Source of the DNA: Prevotellaceae bacterium UBA4332 | GTDB lineage: Bacteria > Bacteroidota > Bacteroidia > Bacteroidales > Bacteroidaceae | NCBI GenBank assembly: GCA_002394365.1 | Contig: DGTQ01000017.1 | Coordinates: 4,842 to 68,841, forward strand | Length of the DNA stretch: 64,000 nt | Reading direction: 5' to 3' | Shown here: one piece after another, positions 32,376 to 41,135 of the stretch | Layout: the number at the start of each line of letters is the position of its first letter | Numbering within the stretch: the first letter of the stretch is position 1 | The notes under the pieces: model-generated | Told to the model about the DNA's origin: nothing | Databases searched by the model: none | Seen by the model: the letters and a program-made list of their open reading frames with translations, nothing else | Translations under genes and position numbers: made by a program

Positions 32376-32414
32376 GGTTCCTCTTGCAGAAGTGGCACTT
32401 CTGCAAGGGGAACC
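32376..32414. repeat. 19-bp near-perfect inverted repeat
   Basis: GGTTCCTCTTGCAGAAGTG and CACTTCTGCAAGGGGAACC are separated by one base, one G-U mismatch only. No T-run and no gene next to it. GAAGCAGT.CTTCC strings nearby (32325, 32368) are related. Confidence 0.85.
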
Positions 32415-32430
32415 GAAAAGTGTTAAAATT

Positions 32431-32481
32431 GTCGGGGGTGGGGAGATTTCTATTCTCCCCAGAAGGGAGAGTTAGAGGGGG
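32431..32481. repeat. C/G-rich dispersed palindromic repeat, intergenic copy
   Basis: GGGGGTGGGGAGATTTCT...CTCCCCAGAAGGGAGAG..AGAGGGGG. Same family as 41064-41128, 25026-25055, and the coding copies in priA, the subtilase and the GSCFA gene. The rest of 32482-32560 is a short 'ttagcacccacg' tandem. Confidence 0.7.
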
Positions 32482-32564
32482 CTTAGCACCCACGCGCGGT
32501 TACTTAGCAAGGGCACGCGGTTGCTAAGCACCCACGTGCGGTTACTTAGCACCCGCACAAACAG

Positions 32565-32591
32565 AAAAAGGAACGCCGTTTGGCGTTCCTT
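32565..32591 (-). terminator. Intrinsic terminator after the 2808-residue protein gene
   Basis: Minus strand AAGGAACGCC pairs perfectly with GGCGTTCCTT (loop AAAC), followed by TTTTTC. It lies 25 bp past the stop at 32616. Confidence 0.9.
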
Positions 32592-32615
32592 TTATCTTCA
32601 TTGCTACTTTCAGCG

Positions 32616-35600
32616 TCATGGCTCAGGTGTAGGTGCAGGTGCAGGCGTATCAACCTTATTGCCAACATTCACCTTGGCATCACCCGTCACATCAGCGGCG
32701 TTGCCACCACCATATACATTGCCGCGTATGTCAACACCCTCAACGGGAACGTCTTTGAGAGGCTCAGCCTCACCACTCGCCTTTGTTTCGAAGTTGATGG
32801 TGCCCAACGTGCCGATGTTGACAGTGGTGTTACCTATAACCTTGGCAGCATTACCACCACCGAAGACGTTGCCTATGGCACCTATCTTGGTCTTTACGTG
32901 GGCAGGCAGGTTTACGGTGTGAGTAGCAACGACATCACCAGTCTCCTCGTCCACTTCCTCTATCGTCATGTCCTTGCCTTTGAAGCCTGTATCGTTATAG
33001 TCACCGGTAGTAGGATAGTTGGTTGGAGTGCCCACCACTTCGTTGATGTTCACCACTGGGTTACCCACCATCACGGCAGTCTCACCAAAGCCGCCGCCGT
33101 ATATGTTGCCTATGCTGGTAAACGACTTCACGTTCACCTGCGGGTTAGCGTAGAGAGGAGCATCACCGCTTTGCTTTATCGTGCCGTCATCGTTATAGCC
33201 GTAAACGGAATAGGCAGCCTCGTTGCCGCCGCCGTACAGCTCACCTATTATGATAGGTCGGCAACCCGTCTCCTCTATGTTCACGGTTATTGAGCCCTTG
33301 ATGGTTCCGCTTTCGTTGTTGCCGCCGAACACGCGCTCATACGTACCGTTGGTTATGTTCAGCGTCACGTCACCGTTCATGTCGGCAGCCTCGGCACCGC
33401 CATACACAGCCTTCAGTCCTGGGATACAGCCTATGCGTAGCTCAGCCACGGCATCCATCGGAGCACTCTTGCCACCGCCGTAAGCCTCGTCAACGCAGAA
33501 GCCACAACCGTCGTCCGCCTCATCCAGCGTAGTCACGGCAGTCTGCCTTACGTTACCCTTGGTGTTAGAACCACCGAACACCTTGTGTATTGTTCCGCCA
33601 TAGATGTTCACCTCAGCCATGCCCGTACCATACGCGTAAGCACTCGCTCTCCTTTCCTCCTTTGTGTCCATCTCCTCACTGGTCTCCACAGCAGAGTAGT
33701 CGTAGTAGCCCACGTTAGCACCAGGGTTCGCCTTGGTAACACCGTTAATGGTTATGTCATCCTTACCGTTACCGCCTCCGAACACCTCGTCTATCTCGTA
33801 TGTGCCGTTTACAGTAACGCTCGTAGCAGGTGTAGATGCAGCGTTGCCGCCTCCATACACCTGTTTGATACTGGTGCGCTCACAACCGTCGATAATCACC
33901 TCCGTCTTGTTGTTCACAAGGTCGGCAGGCTCATATTTCGCAAGGTTACCACCGCCATACACAGCCTTCAGGTCATAGCGTCCCTTTACCTTTGCTGTCT
34001 TGTCGCCCTCCTCAGGGTTGGCAATGGTTGTAGCCGCCTCGTTCTGCGTTGCGTAGATGTGCACCGTCACGTCGCCGAGCGGCGTACCGTTCAGGTTGTT
34101 GCAACCGAAGATGCTGCCCTTCACCACGCAACCCTTTGCGTCAGCTGCAACGTCCTTGTTCAGCTCCACAGTGGCATTGCCCACCGTAGCCGCCACGCCG
34201 TCCGTGATGTTGCCTTCGTCATCCGTCTCCAACGTGCCTCTGCCGCCGCCATACACATTATTATTTATAGTGCCGCCAAGCAGTGACACCTTGGTGTCGC
34301 CCGTCACGTTCGACTGCTCACCGCCACCATACACATTGCCTGCCACGGTAGTGGTGCCGTTAATGGTGAGCGTAGCATTGCCCGTCACCGTGCCGAGGTG
34401 GGTCAAGTCCTCTGTTGTATAGAGAATATGATTTGTGTTATCCACCCATGAGTCGCCTGTCTTTTTTTGCCAAGTATAGGTCGTTGTAGAGCCTTTTACA
34501 CCCTCACGATAAGTTCCAAGATCTTGGTAGTAGTAAGGTTCCGTTGTAAAACCTGTAGCATCCACCTCAACAGAAGGCAGAGATGCCGAGAATCCTGCAC
34601 CAAAGGCACTGCCCTGAACCTCGCAATTAGTCAGTGTGGAGGTCACGGGACCATCTACTTTGCCCAGACTGCCGCCACCATAGAAATTGCCAGTGATTTT
34701 GCATCCTGTCAGTGTTGAAGTGACATCGCGGCAGATAGCCAATGAAAATTTCACATATTCCACATAGATACGTCCACAGTTGTCGGCATTACCAGACATA
34801 GGCAGGAATTGGTAGCTGAACTGAGTGGAAACGCCATCATATGTGCTGCTATAGGACTGAGTGTAGAATCGTCCCAACCACGCATTCCATGAAGCATCAT
34901 TGCCAGCCTGACTATCATTATGAGGGAAGTTTATCATATTGTTATGGTTCCTCGGTGCTTGGCGACTGTAGGAGTTGCCACCATAGCCTGCACCAAAGAA
35001 GGTTCCAAAGATGCAATTCGTTGCATTGGTGGTAACAGTCTTGCCAGTACTCATATCACCAAACTTAGGACCACCGCAGAAGAGGTCAATCTTTCCACCA
35101 GTTATAGTGGTGTTGAGGTTGCCGGTGACGGGTTTGGCTGCATTGATGCCACCTGCGTAGAATTCCCGAATGTCGGCATTTTGCACTTGCCAAGTGATAT
35201 TGCCTGTATTGTCTGCTCCTTTAGCTTTACCAATACCCTCCATAGCAGCTCCAGCAACAATGCCAAAGCGGCCACCGTTAATATAGCACTCCGCATTGTC
35301 GGCATAACTGGCGACATTGGCAGTATAGAGGCCAGTGAGGTAGAATTTGTCATAGTCACCGCCAGTAACCGATACAGGCGGATGTTTTGAATCATGAGAT
35401 TGATCTTGGTGAGTACCCCGATGGAACTCCTTAAACCATACATTACCACCCACATGGAAATAAGTGGTTTTATTGGATCTTCCTCCACTTTGTCCACTCA
35501 CCCACTGCTCCATAACACCACCTTGCAAAATCAAAGGTGCTTCGACACGACTGCTGTTGTCGTACTCTAACTGCGTGACGTGGAAGAGTGAGGTATTGGT

Positions 35601-38600
35601 AGTTTCGAACCAATATAGAGGTTGGAAAATACCTTGATTGTAGGAACCCGTACCACCCGTAGATTTCTGTGCCATACCAAGACCCACGATATTCAGGAAG
35701 TCCCACTTCGCGGGATGCAACCTGTTACGACCATCATTACGCAACATTAGAGAATAGTCTGGCTCATTGTCATGGTCAAGATCGATGGTGGTAACTGTAT
35801 ATTTATAATTACTGCCAATGGCCACGTTATTTCCCGTATATTGATGGACATTCCCCACAAGTACGACAGCGTAGTCATGAACCGAATTGTCTGTGGGTTT
35901 ATAAAGTCCATTAGCATTGGTAACTGCTTCACTGATTGAAGTAAAGACTCTCTGTTGTTCGCCAGCGATATTATAATTGGTATTGTTTGTGTACTTTTGT
36001 CCGCCGCCTACATTAGAAACATCGTAGGCTTCAGTCATCTTGGTATTGTATACCACATCAGGATAGGCATCAGCAACATATGCCGCCTTAGCCCAGTAAG
36101 GCTCAATGGTTATTGCCGTCACACCTTCCGGCACGTCCCAGTATGCACCCTGATTGAACACCCTCTTGCTGGTGCTGTAGAGGTCTTTGTTGGTACACTG
36201 GCGGTCAGCAAAGTTATATGCAGGTGCATCGTCACCAGTACTATAAGTACCAGGCGTACCACCAGTGATGCTGACAATCTTCCATCCCGTTACCACACGA
36301 TTGCCTGTATAGTTCTTTGTGCCCACATCGTTATAGTAAGGCAGCTGCACCTTATAGTAGTTGAAGTTGAAGTGGTCGGGGTCCTTGTCGGTGATGTTGA
36401 GCGTCAGCGAAGGATAGACAATCTCCGCCCCAGTAGGATGTTCGAACTGCGCTCCGTCGCCCATCCGTATGGTAACGGCAAGCGTACCCATATTGCCGCC
36501 CTTGTTGCGCTCAGTATATGCAGGCGCATTCTCTGCATCGATGTTAACTACTGAGGGATAGTAGCCCGGCTTGGCAAGAACAGGGTAGGGAGTAGAAGAG
36601 CCAATCTGTGAGGGCAGCAGTACCCACTTCGCCATCTCTTCCTTGTCGGAATAGTCACCCGTTGCCCACCAGGCTGCAAGTTCACGGTGGCTGTTCTGCA
36701 GATGACGGAAGAACTCGAAACGCTGCAGGAAACGTGTCTCGGCACCGAGGGCACAGTTATATTTCTTGTTTATGGCTGTATTCTGAATGTAGGCAGACTC
36801 GAGACGGAAGTAGTTGAAATTGCTGACACCCGTATTGTCGCCCACATTAGTGATAATATAACCGTGATATATAGGAGCTATCGAATCGCCGCTCACCTCA
36901 CCGTAGAACATGCAGTTCATCACCATGGTCTTGAGGTTTCGGGCGGTTGTGACAACATTATTGTAACCCACTATACCACCAACATGAGTACCTCCGGAGA
37001 CATTGGCGTAGCTGAAGCAGTTGATGACGCGCGCCGAGCCGTCGAGCAGTCCCACGAGTCCGCCCACATAGTTGGAGCCGCTCACCGTGCTGCTGCATGA
37101 GGTGATGTGCGTATATCCGCTGTTGTCAATCCTCACCGTGCTGTTTGTGGCGAGTATGCCGCAGTTGTATATGCGTGTGTCACCCCTTGCCTCGTTGCAG
37201 ATGGCACCAACGTTGGTGCCTCCGCTGATGCTTACGTTGTCGAGCATCAGGTTTTTAATACTTGCGCCGTCAGCGTATGCCACGAACGGAGTACTTAAGC
37301 CGCTGAACGTATGGTACTGTCCGTCAATCACGCCAGTGAACGGTGCGGAGCTCGTTCCGAGCGAGGTAAAGCCAGATTCAAACGTAAAGTCCTCTGCAAG
37401 GAGGTAGTGACCGTTCATGTCGGTCATCTCTGACGAACTGTGTATTTCCAATGGCGCAGGGACAATCTCAAGCCACAGTGTCTGTACATTTGTGCCTTGG
37501 TCGCCAGCTGTTGCAGCTTCTGCTTGCTCGGCAAGTGACGTAAACGGCGTAATACCGCTGAACGCCACCACCTTGGTATGGTCAAAGCGAGGCATGAGGC
37601 GCATGTTGCCGTTGGCATCGCCCACTACCATGAAGGTGGCATTGGTGATGTTGAGCGTAGTCTGGTCGTAGCCTGTAGCAGTCTGCTTGGTGTTGAGGTT
37701 CTGCAGCGTCACTGCGCTTGAAGTGCCAGCCCATGTTCCAGCGGTAAGTGCCGGTGACGAAGTGTTGGCTGTGAAGTAACGCTTGGTATTATACTTACTC
37801 TGTATCTGCACATTATAAGGGTCGAAGCCGTTCTTGCCGGCATCATAATAGTCTTGCTCGGTTTCGTTCTTACTCTTCGCTTCTGCCTGAGCACCCGACT
37901 CGCCTGCATAGCGGTAGCCCATCTCACGGTCGATGTCGAAGTATGGTCTCAGGTACCATTGCATATCTTCATCAGCCTCCTCAATACTGGCTGGTGCCGC
38001 GGCAGCCTCAACGATAGAGCCTGAGGTCTTGGCATATTTACCGCCCTGCATCAGCAAGAAGGATGAAGGCTGTGTGGCATCAGCCGTTGCTGCTCCTGTA
38101 TAGGTGCTGGTGTAGCGTGGCTTCACGGTGTAGGTAACGTAGAAGTCGGTCTTCACGCTCTTATCCTGAACGGGTGATGTTATGTGGAGATATGGTATAT
38201 CAGCGAGCGATGTTGAATTATGAGTCGTCCTTCTTCCATTATCCACCCATTTGTTTTTTTCGTTAAGTTCATATATAACAATATCAGGATCGCTGACCCT
38301 ATACTTGTGGTAGCCCGTATATTTCTCAGCTTTTGGGTACCACTGGTATTCCGCTACCATTGGACTGTTAAATTTGCTCAGTTCTTCTGTGTTTACAGCT
38401 GTCAAAGCCGCATCTGTGTACATTGGCACACGCATGACCTCCCATCCGTGTTGGTCAAGCAGGATGACCTGCGGAGCCAGTGACACTTCCTCAAAGGTGA
38501 ACTGACCTGAACCCATCGAGATGGTCTGATACCAGTGCGTCTCTTCGTGTAATGTTTTGGAGCCTCCTCCCCATGGGGCAGAGTAAGCCCAGGAGGTGAA

Positions 38601-41042
38601 CCTATGCCATCCCTTTTCAGTCAGCGTCGTGTTATCCGCGGCAGGTACGTCATCTCCCCCCACGAGGCTCTTCACCGTTGGGTTGTTCTTCCAATACTGC
38701 TCGAAACTATTGACTATCCTACGCTCGCCCTCTACTTCATAGAATGTCTTGAGCGTCATATTCTGCAGCGATGTGCCGAGAATCATGTACTCCGTTGGCT
38801 GACCATTGACCATGGACGACGGCATCATTGCAGGGTAAGCCTCTTTATAAGCCACATTTTCGTATGCTATGTTAGTTACCACCGATGCATAGCCGCTGGG
38901 CTTATAGGTTTGCAGGTAAGAACTGCCGGTACCATAGTTAACGTCTGTCGTTGTTGGTTTACCATTAACTTTTTCTTTGTCCTTGACCGTATGGTTCTGG
39001 TAAGATTTGAAGACCACATGGTAGGGGTCAACATTGGCACCTGTCAGGTCAACACCATCATGGCGGCTCTTGATGTACCACAGCCAACGTGAACGGGTGG
39101 AGGCACCGCTGGACAACTGATTGTCCCACTGCGCCTGTCCATAGACATAGAGGTTGAAGTCACCGTTGTTGTATGGATATATAGCCTTGGTGGGTGTGTC
39201 AAGGATGCCATCAGAGCCGTTCTCCTGATTGAAACTCTCGCCGTCGCTGAACTTCATCAGGTAAGTCTTAGTGCCCTCAAGGTCTATGGCATCGCTTACG
39301 TCATAGTTTACGTAGATGTCGCCGCCATTACCCACGTCAAAAGGACTGGTGATGGTATTGCTAAGGGTATATACGCCGCCATCAATACTTGCCGTGCTGT
39401 AGTAATGGTATTCTGAAACCAACGGGCTTGTCCACTCGCTTGGCACCGCAAGCTCTGCCGATGAACTCGGAATATCTGCTATAAGCTTTCCTGCCTTGTC
39501 GATAAGGTGGTAGGTCGTGGAGATACTATACGGATAGGCACGTATCTCAGCTTTGGAGAAGTCATTGGAGCCTACAGCCATCAGCTGCACCTGCTCGTAA
39601 GTAGTGCCACTGCCAGCCATCAGTATGAACTTGGTGGTTGCAGTGGCTGCAACCGACAGCGTGGGTGGCGTGGAGAACACAAGGTAGCGGTGGTCAGTGT
39701 CGAGGTTCTTTATCTGCACGTCGTAGGGGTCATTGCCGCCGATGTTCCACAGGTGATTTGCCTGTGAGAGTGTGGAAACGCCAGAGTCGTAAGCAAGAGT
39801 GCCGCTGTTGTCATAAGCATAATTGTCGCCGACCTTGATATTGAAGGCACGCGCACCACGCAGATGCAGGAATTTCTCCGACAGTAGGTCAGTGGTATAG
39901 GTAACGTAGATGTTGGCATCAGCCTCGGGCGTTGCGGTAATCTTCACCTCGTCGGTGAGCTGGTCAGGAGAGGTGTATACCTCGCTGAATGTGTAGAACG
40001 ATGCCGCCTCGCCATCAAGGTAGCTGCTGCGGATGTCAGCAGGAATATCATCTACAGTGGTGAGCGACTTGCCGACAGACTGTGTCACCTCTTTCTTTAT
40101 TGCCACATTGCCGGAACGGTTTATAATATAATAGGTGTAGGTCTGCAAAGGCAGACTCACGACGATGGACACTTTGCTATTATCGCTTGTTTTCACGGCG
40201 ATTGCCTTGACAGCCGTCATACCCGCCGTAGGAGTAATGGCACCAGTGTATGTGGTGCTCTCCGCTGTAGGCGTATCACCGTTGGTCGTATAGTGTATGG
40301 TAGTGCCCTCGTCTGCCGTTATGGTAATGTCGCCAGCGGCACTGACGCTGAACGCTGGCGGGGCAACGGTCTCTTCGAGCCGCCATACGGAGTTTTTATC
40401 AGTATCACTGTTATAGACTCCGATAAGACCGCTATAATAAGGTGAGTTTCCTCCACCGTAGTATTGAGCCTGATTACCGCCTGCGGGGTTAAGGAAACGG
40501 TTGCCGCTGCTTATGCTTAGGCTTATGGGGCGCATAGACACGCCCGAGCCGCTTTCCTGAATGTCAAACTTGGCATCGTCGCCAGGCGTAGCTACGGTTT
40601 CCAGGTGCACAGCCTTTCTGTGTGAAGTATTGCCTGTATATACAGCCTTATATAACAGGTATTTGCCCGTAAGCCAGTGCTTGATATAGTAATATCCGTC
40701 ACCAGCATCCACTATCTGCCACAACGAGTTGTTGTCACGATTGGTCTGGTAGGTTGTGACAAACGGCTTCTCGGGGTCGCCCTTGGCAAGAGAATAGTTT
40801 GCCGAATAGTAGGCATCCTCATAATCTGGTCTTTGGGGGTTTGCAGCAGGCACCCAATAGAAGTTATTGGCAACATTGCTGGGACTGTACCCATTGTTAC
40901 CAGCTATATAGTACGTTCCCGAATAGTCAACAGCCCACGCCTCACTGCCTACTGCAAGGAGCAGTATTAAATTGAAGATTCTTGCTTTGGCAAGCCAACA
41001 AGTTGGAGCGGAAAAATGAAAATTGAAAATCTTTTTCATCAT
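32616..41042 (-). CDS. Giant secreted YGGG-repeat protein (2808 residues)
   Basis: Signal peptide ~1-37 (AVGSEAWA), partly encoded by dispersed repeats. Residues ~38-225 are ricin/beta-trefoil-like (YYIKHWLTGKYL, GNRFLNPAGG); ~228-300 a chitobiase C-terminal-like Ig module (TTIHYTTNGDTPT); then a long unassigned region with recurring 'M.EYHYY..A..' strings; ~1200-1400 GLUG repeats (NYVGGLVGLLDGSA, THVGGIVGYN); and from ~1960 to the end about 19 units of the form (N/A)(V/I)(Y/F)GGGN.A.V.G.T.V.(V/I). The periodic G-G-G-N turns and short beta strands suggest a beta-solenoid. It ends in DTPAPAPTPEP with no sorting-type C-terminus, followed at once by a terminator. It follows the 3740-residue gene by 93 bp. 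Role unknown; surface adhesin or matrix protein is inference. Confidence 0.88.
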   Translation of the reverse strand: MMKKIFNFHFSAPTCWLAKARIFNLILLLAVGSEAWAVDYSGTYYIAGNNGYSPSNVANNFYWVPAANPQRPDYEDAYYSANYSLAKGDPEKPFVTTYQTNRDNNSLWQIVDAGDGYYYIKHWLTGKYLLYKAVYTGNTSHRKAVHLETVATPGDDAKFDIQESGSGVSMRPISLSISSGNRFLNPAGGNQAQYYGGGNSPYYSGLIGVYNSDTDKNSVWRLEETVAPPAFSVSAAGDITITADEGTTIHYTTNGDTPTAESTTYTGAITPTAGMTAVKAIAVKTSDNSKVSIVVSLPLQTYTYYIINRSGNVAIKKEVTQSVGKSLTTVDDIPADIRSSYLDGEAASFYTFSEVYTSPDQLTDEVKITATPEADANIYVTYTTDLLSEKFLHLRGARAFNIKVGDNYAYDNSGTLAYDSGVSTLSQANHLWNIGGNDPYDVQIKNLDTDHRYLVFSTPPTLSVAATATTKFILMAGSGTTYEQVQLMAVGSNDFSKAEIRAYPYSISTTYHLIDKAGKLIADIPSSSAELAVPSEWTSPLVSEYHYYSTASIDGGVYTLSNTITSPFDVGNGGDIYVNYDVSDAIDLEGTKTYLMKFSDGESFNQENGSDGILDTPTKAIYPYNNGDFNLYVYGQAQWDNQLSSGASTRSRWLWYIKSRHDGVDLTGANVDPYHVVFKSYQNHTVKDKEKVNGKPTTTDVNYGTGSSYLQTYKPSGYASVVTNIAYENVAYKEAYPAMMPSSMVNGQPTEYMILGTSLQNMTLKTFYEVEGERRIVNSFEQYWKNNPTVKSLVGGDDVPAADNTTLTEKGWHRFTSWAYSAPWGGGSKTLHEETHWYQTISMGSGQFTFEEVSLAPQVILLDQHGWEVMRVPMYTDAALTAVNTEELSKFNSPMVAEYQWYPKAEKYTGYHKYRVSDPDIVIYELNEKNKWVDNGRRTTHNSTSLADIPYLHITSPVQDKSVKTDFYVTYTVKPRYTSTYTGAATADATQPSSFLLMQGGKYAKTSGSIVEAAAAPASIEEADEDMQWYLRPYFDIDREMGYRYAGESGAQAEAKSKNETEQDYYDAGKNGFDPYNVQIQSKYNTKRYFTANTSSPALTAGTWAGTSSAVTLQNLNTKQTATGYDQTTLNITNATFMVVGDANGNMRLMPRFDHTKVVAFSGITPFTSLAEQAEAATAGDQGTNVQTLWLEIVPAPLEIHSSSEMTDMNGHYLLAEDFTFESGFTSLGTSSAPFTGVIDGQYHTFSGLSTPFVAYADGASIKNLMLDNVSISGGTNVGAICNEARGDTRIYNCGILATNSTVRIDNSGYTHITSCSSTVSGSNYVGGLVGLLDGSARVINCFSYANVSGGTHVGGIVGYNNVVTTARNLKTMVMNCMFYGEVSGDSIAPIYHGYIITNVGDNTGVSNFNYFRLESAYIQNTAINKKYNCALGAETRFLQRFEFFRHLQNSHRELAAWWATGDYSDKEEMAKWVLLPSQIGSSTPYPVLAKPGYYPSVVNIDAENAPAYTERNKGGNMGTLAVTIRMGDGAQFEHPTGAEIVYPSLTLNITDKDPDHFNFNYYKVQLPYYNDVGTKNYTGNRVVTGWKIVSITGGTPGTYSTGDDAPAYNFADRQCTNKDLYSTSKRVFNQGAYWDVPEGVTAITIEPYWAKAAYVADAYPDVVYNTKMTEAYDVSNVGGGQKYTNNTNYNIAGEQQRVFTSISEAVTNANGLYKPTDNSVHDYAVVLVGNVHQYTGNNVAIGSNYKYTVTTIDLDHDNEPDYSLMLRNDGRNRLHPAKWDFLNIVGLGMAQKSTGGTGSYNQGIFQPLYWFETTNTSLFHVTQLEYDNSSRVEAPLILQGGVMEQWVSGQSGGRSNKTTYFHVGGNVWFKEFHRGTHQDQSHDSKHPPVSVTGGDYDKFYLTGLYTANVASYADNAECYINGGRFGIVAGAAMEGIGKAKGADNTGNITWQVQNADIREFYAGGINAAKPVTGNLNTTITGGKIDLFCGGPKFGDMSTGKTVTTNATNCIFGTFFGAGYGGNSYSRQAPRNHNNMINFPHNDSQAGNDASWNAWLGRFYTQSYSSTYDGVSTQFSYQFLPMSGNADNCGRIYVEYVKFSLAICRDVTSTLTGCKITGNFYGGGSLGKVDGPVTSTLTNCEVQGSAFGAGFSASLPSVEVDATGFTTEPYYYQDLGTYREGVKGSTTTYTWQKKTGDSWVDNTNHILYTTEDLTHLGTVTGNATLTINGTTTVAGNVYGGGEQSNVTGDTKVSLLGGTINNNVYGGGRGTLETDDEGNITDGVAATVGNATVELNKDVAADAKGCVVKGSIFGCNNLNGTPLGDVTVHIYATQNEAATTIANPEEGDKTAKVKGRYDLKAVYGGGNLAKYEPADLVNNKTEVIIDGCERTSIKQVYGGGNAASTPATSVTVNGTYEIDEVFGGGNGKDDITINGVTKANPGANVGYYDYSAVETSEEMDTKEERRASAYAYGTGMAEVNIYGGTIHKVFGGSNTKGNVRQTAVTTLDEADDGCGFCVDEAYGGGKSAPMDAVAELRIGCIPGLKAVYGGAEAADMNGDVTLNITNGTYERVFGGNNESGTIKGSITVNIEETGCRPIIIGELYGGGNEAAYSVYGYNDDGTIKQSGDAPLYANPQVNVKSFTSIGNIYGGGFGETAVMVGNPVVNINEVVGTPTNYPTTGDYNDTGFKGKDMTIEEVDEETGDVVATHTVNLPAHVKTKIGAIGNVFGGGNAAKVIGNTTVNIGTLGTINFETKASGEAEPLKDVPVEGVDIRGNVYGGGNAADVTGDAKVNVGNKVDTPAPAPTPEP

Positions 41043-41063
41043 CTATATTTTCTTAATTATATA

Positions 41064-41128
41064 CGACCCCACCCCTAACCCTCCCAAAGGGAGGGGGTCT
41101 CCCTCTTGGGGAGATTTAGAGGGGGTCA
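41064..41128. repeat. C/G-rich dispersed palindromic repeat between the two giant genes
   Basis: ACCCCACCCCTAACCCTCCC, AAAGGGAGGGGGTC, then CTCCCTCTTGGGGAG, AGAGGGGGTC. It fills almost the whole 93-bp gap and can form two hairpins in the message. Confidence 0.85.
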
Positions 41129-41135
41129 TCTTTTA

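Noticed and set aside
32199..32426. 75-codon plus-strand frame starting MLNFNKLKRAK
   Set aside because: Lies in the repeat island; its C-terminal half is the 19-bp inverted repeat and the composition is not protein-like.
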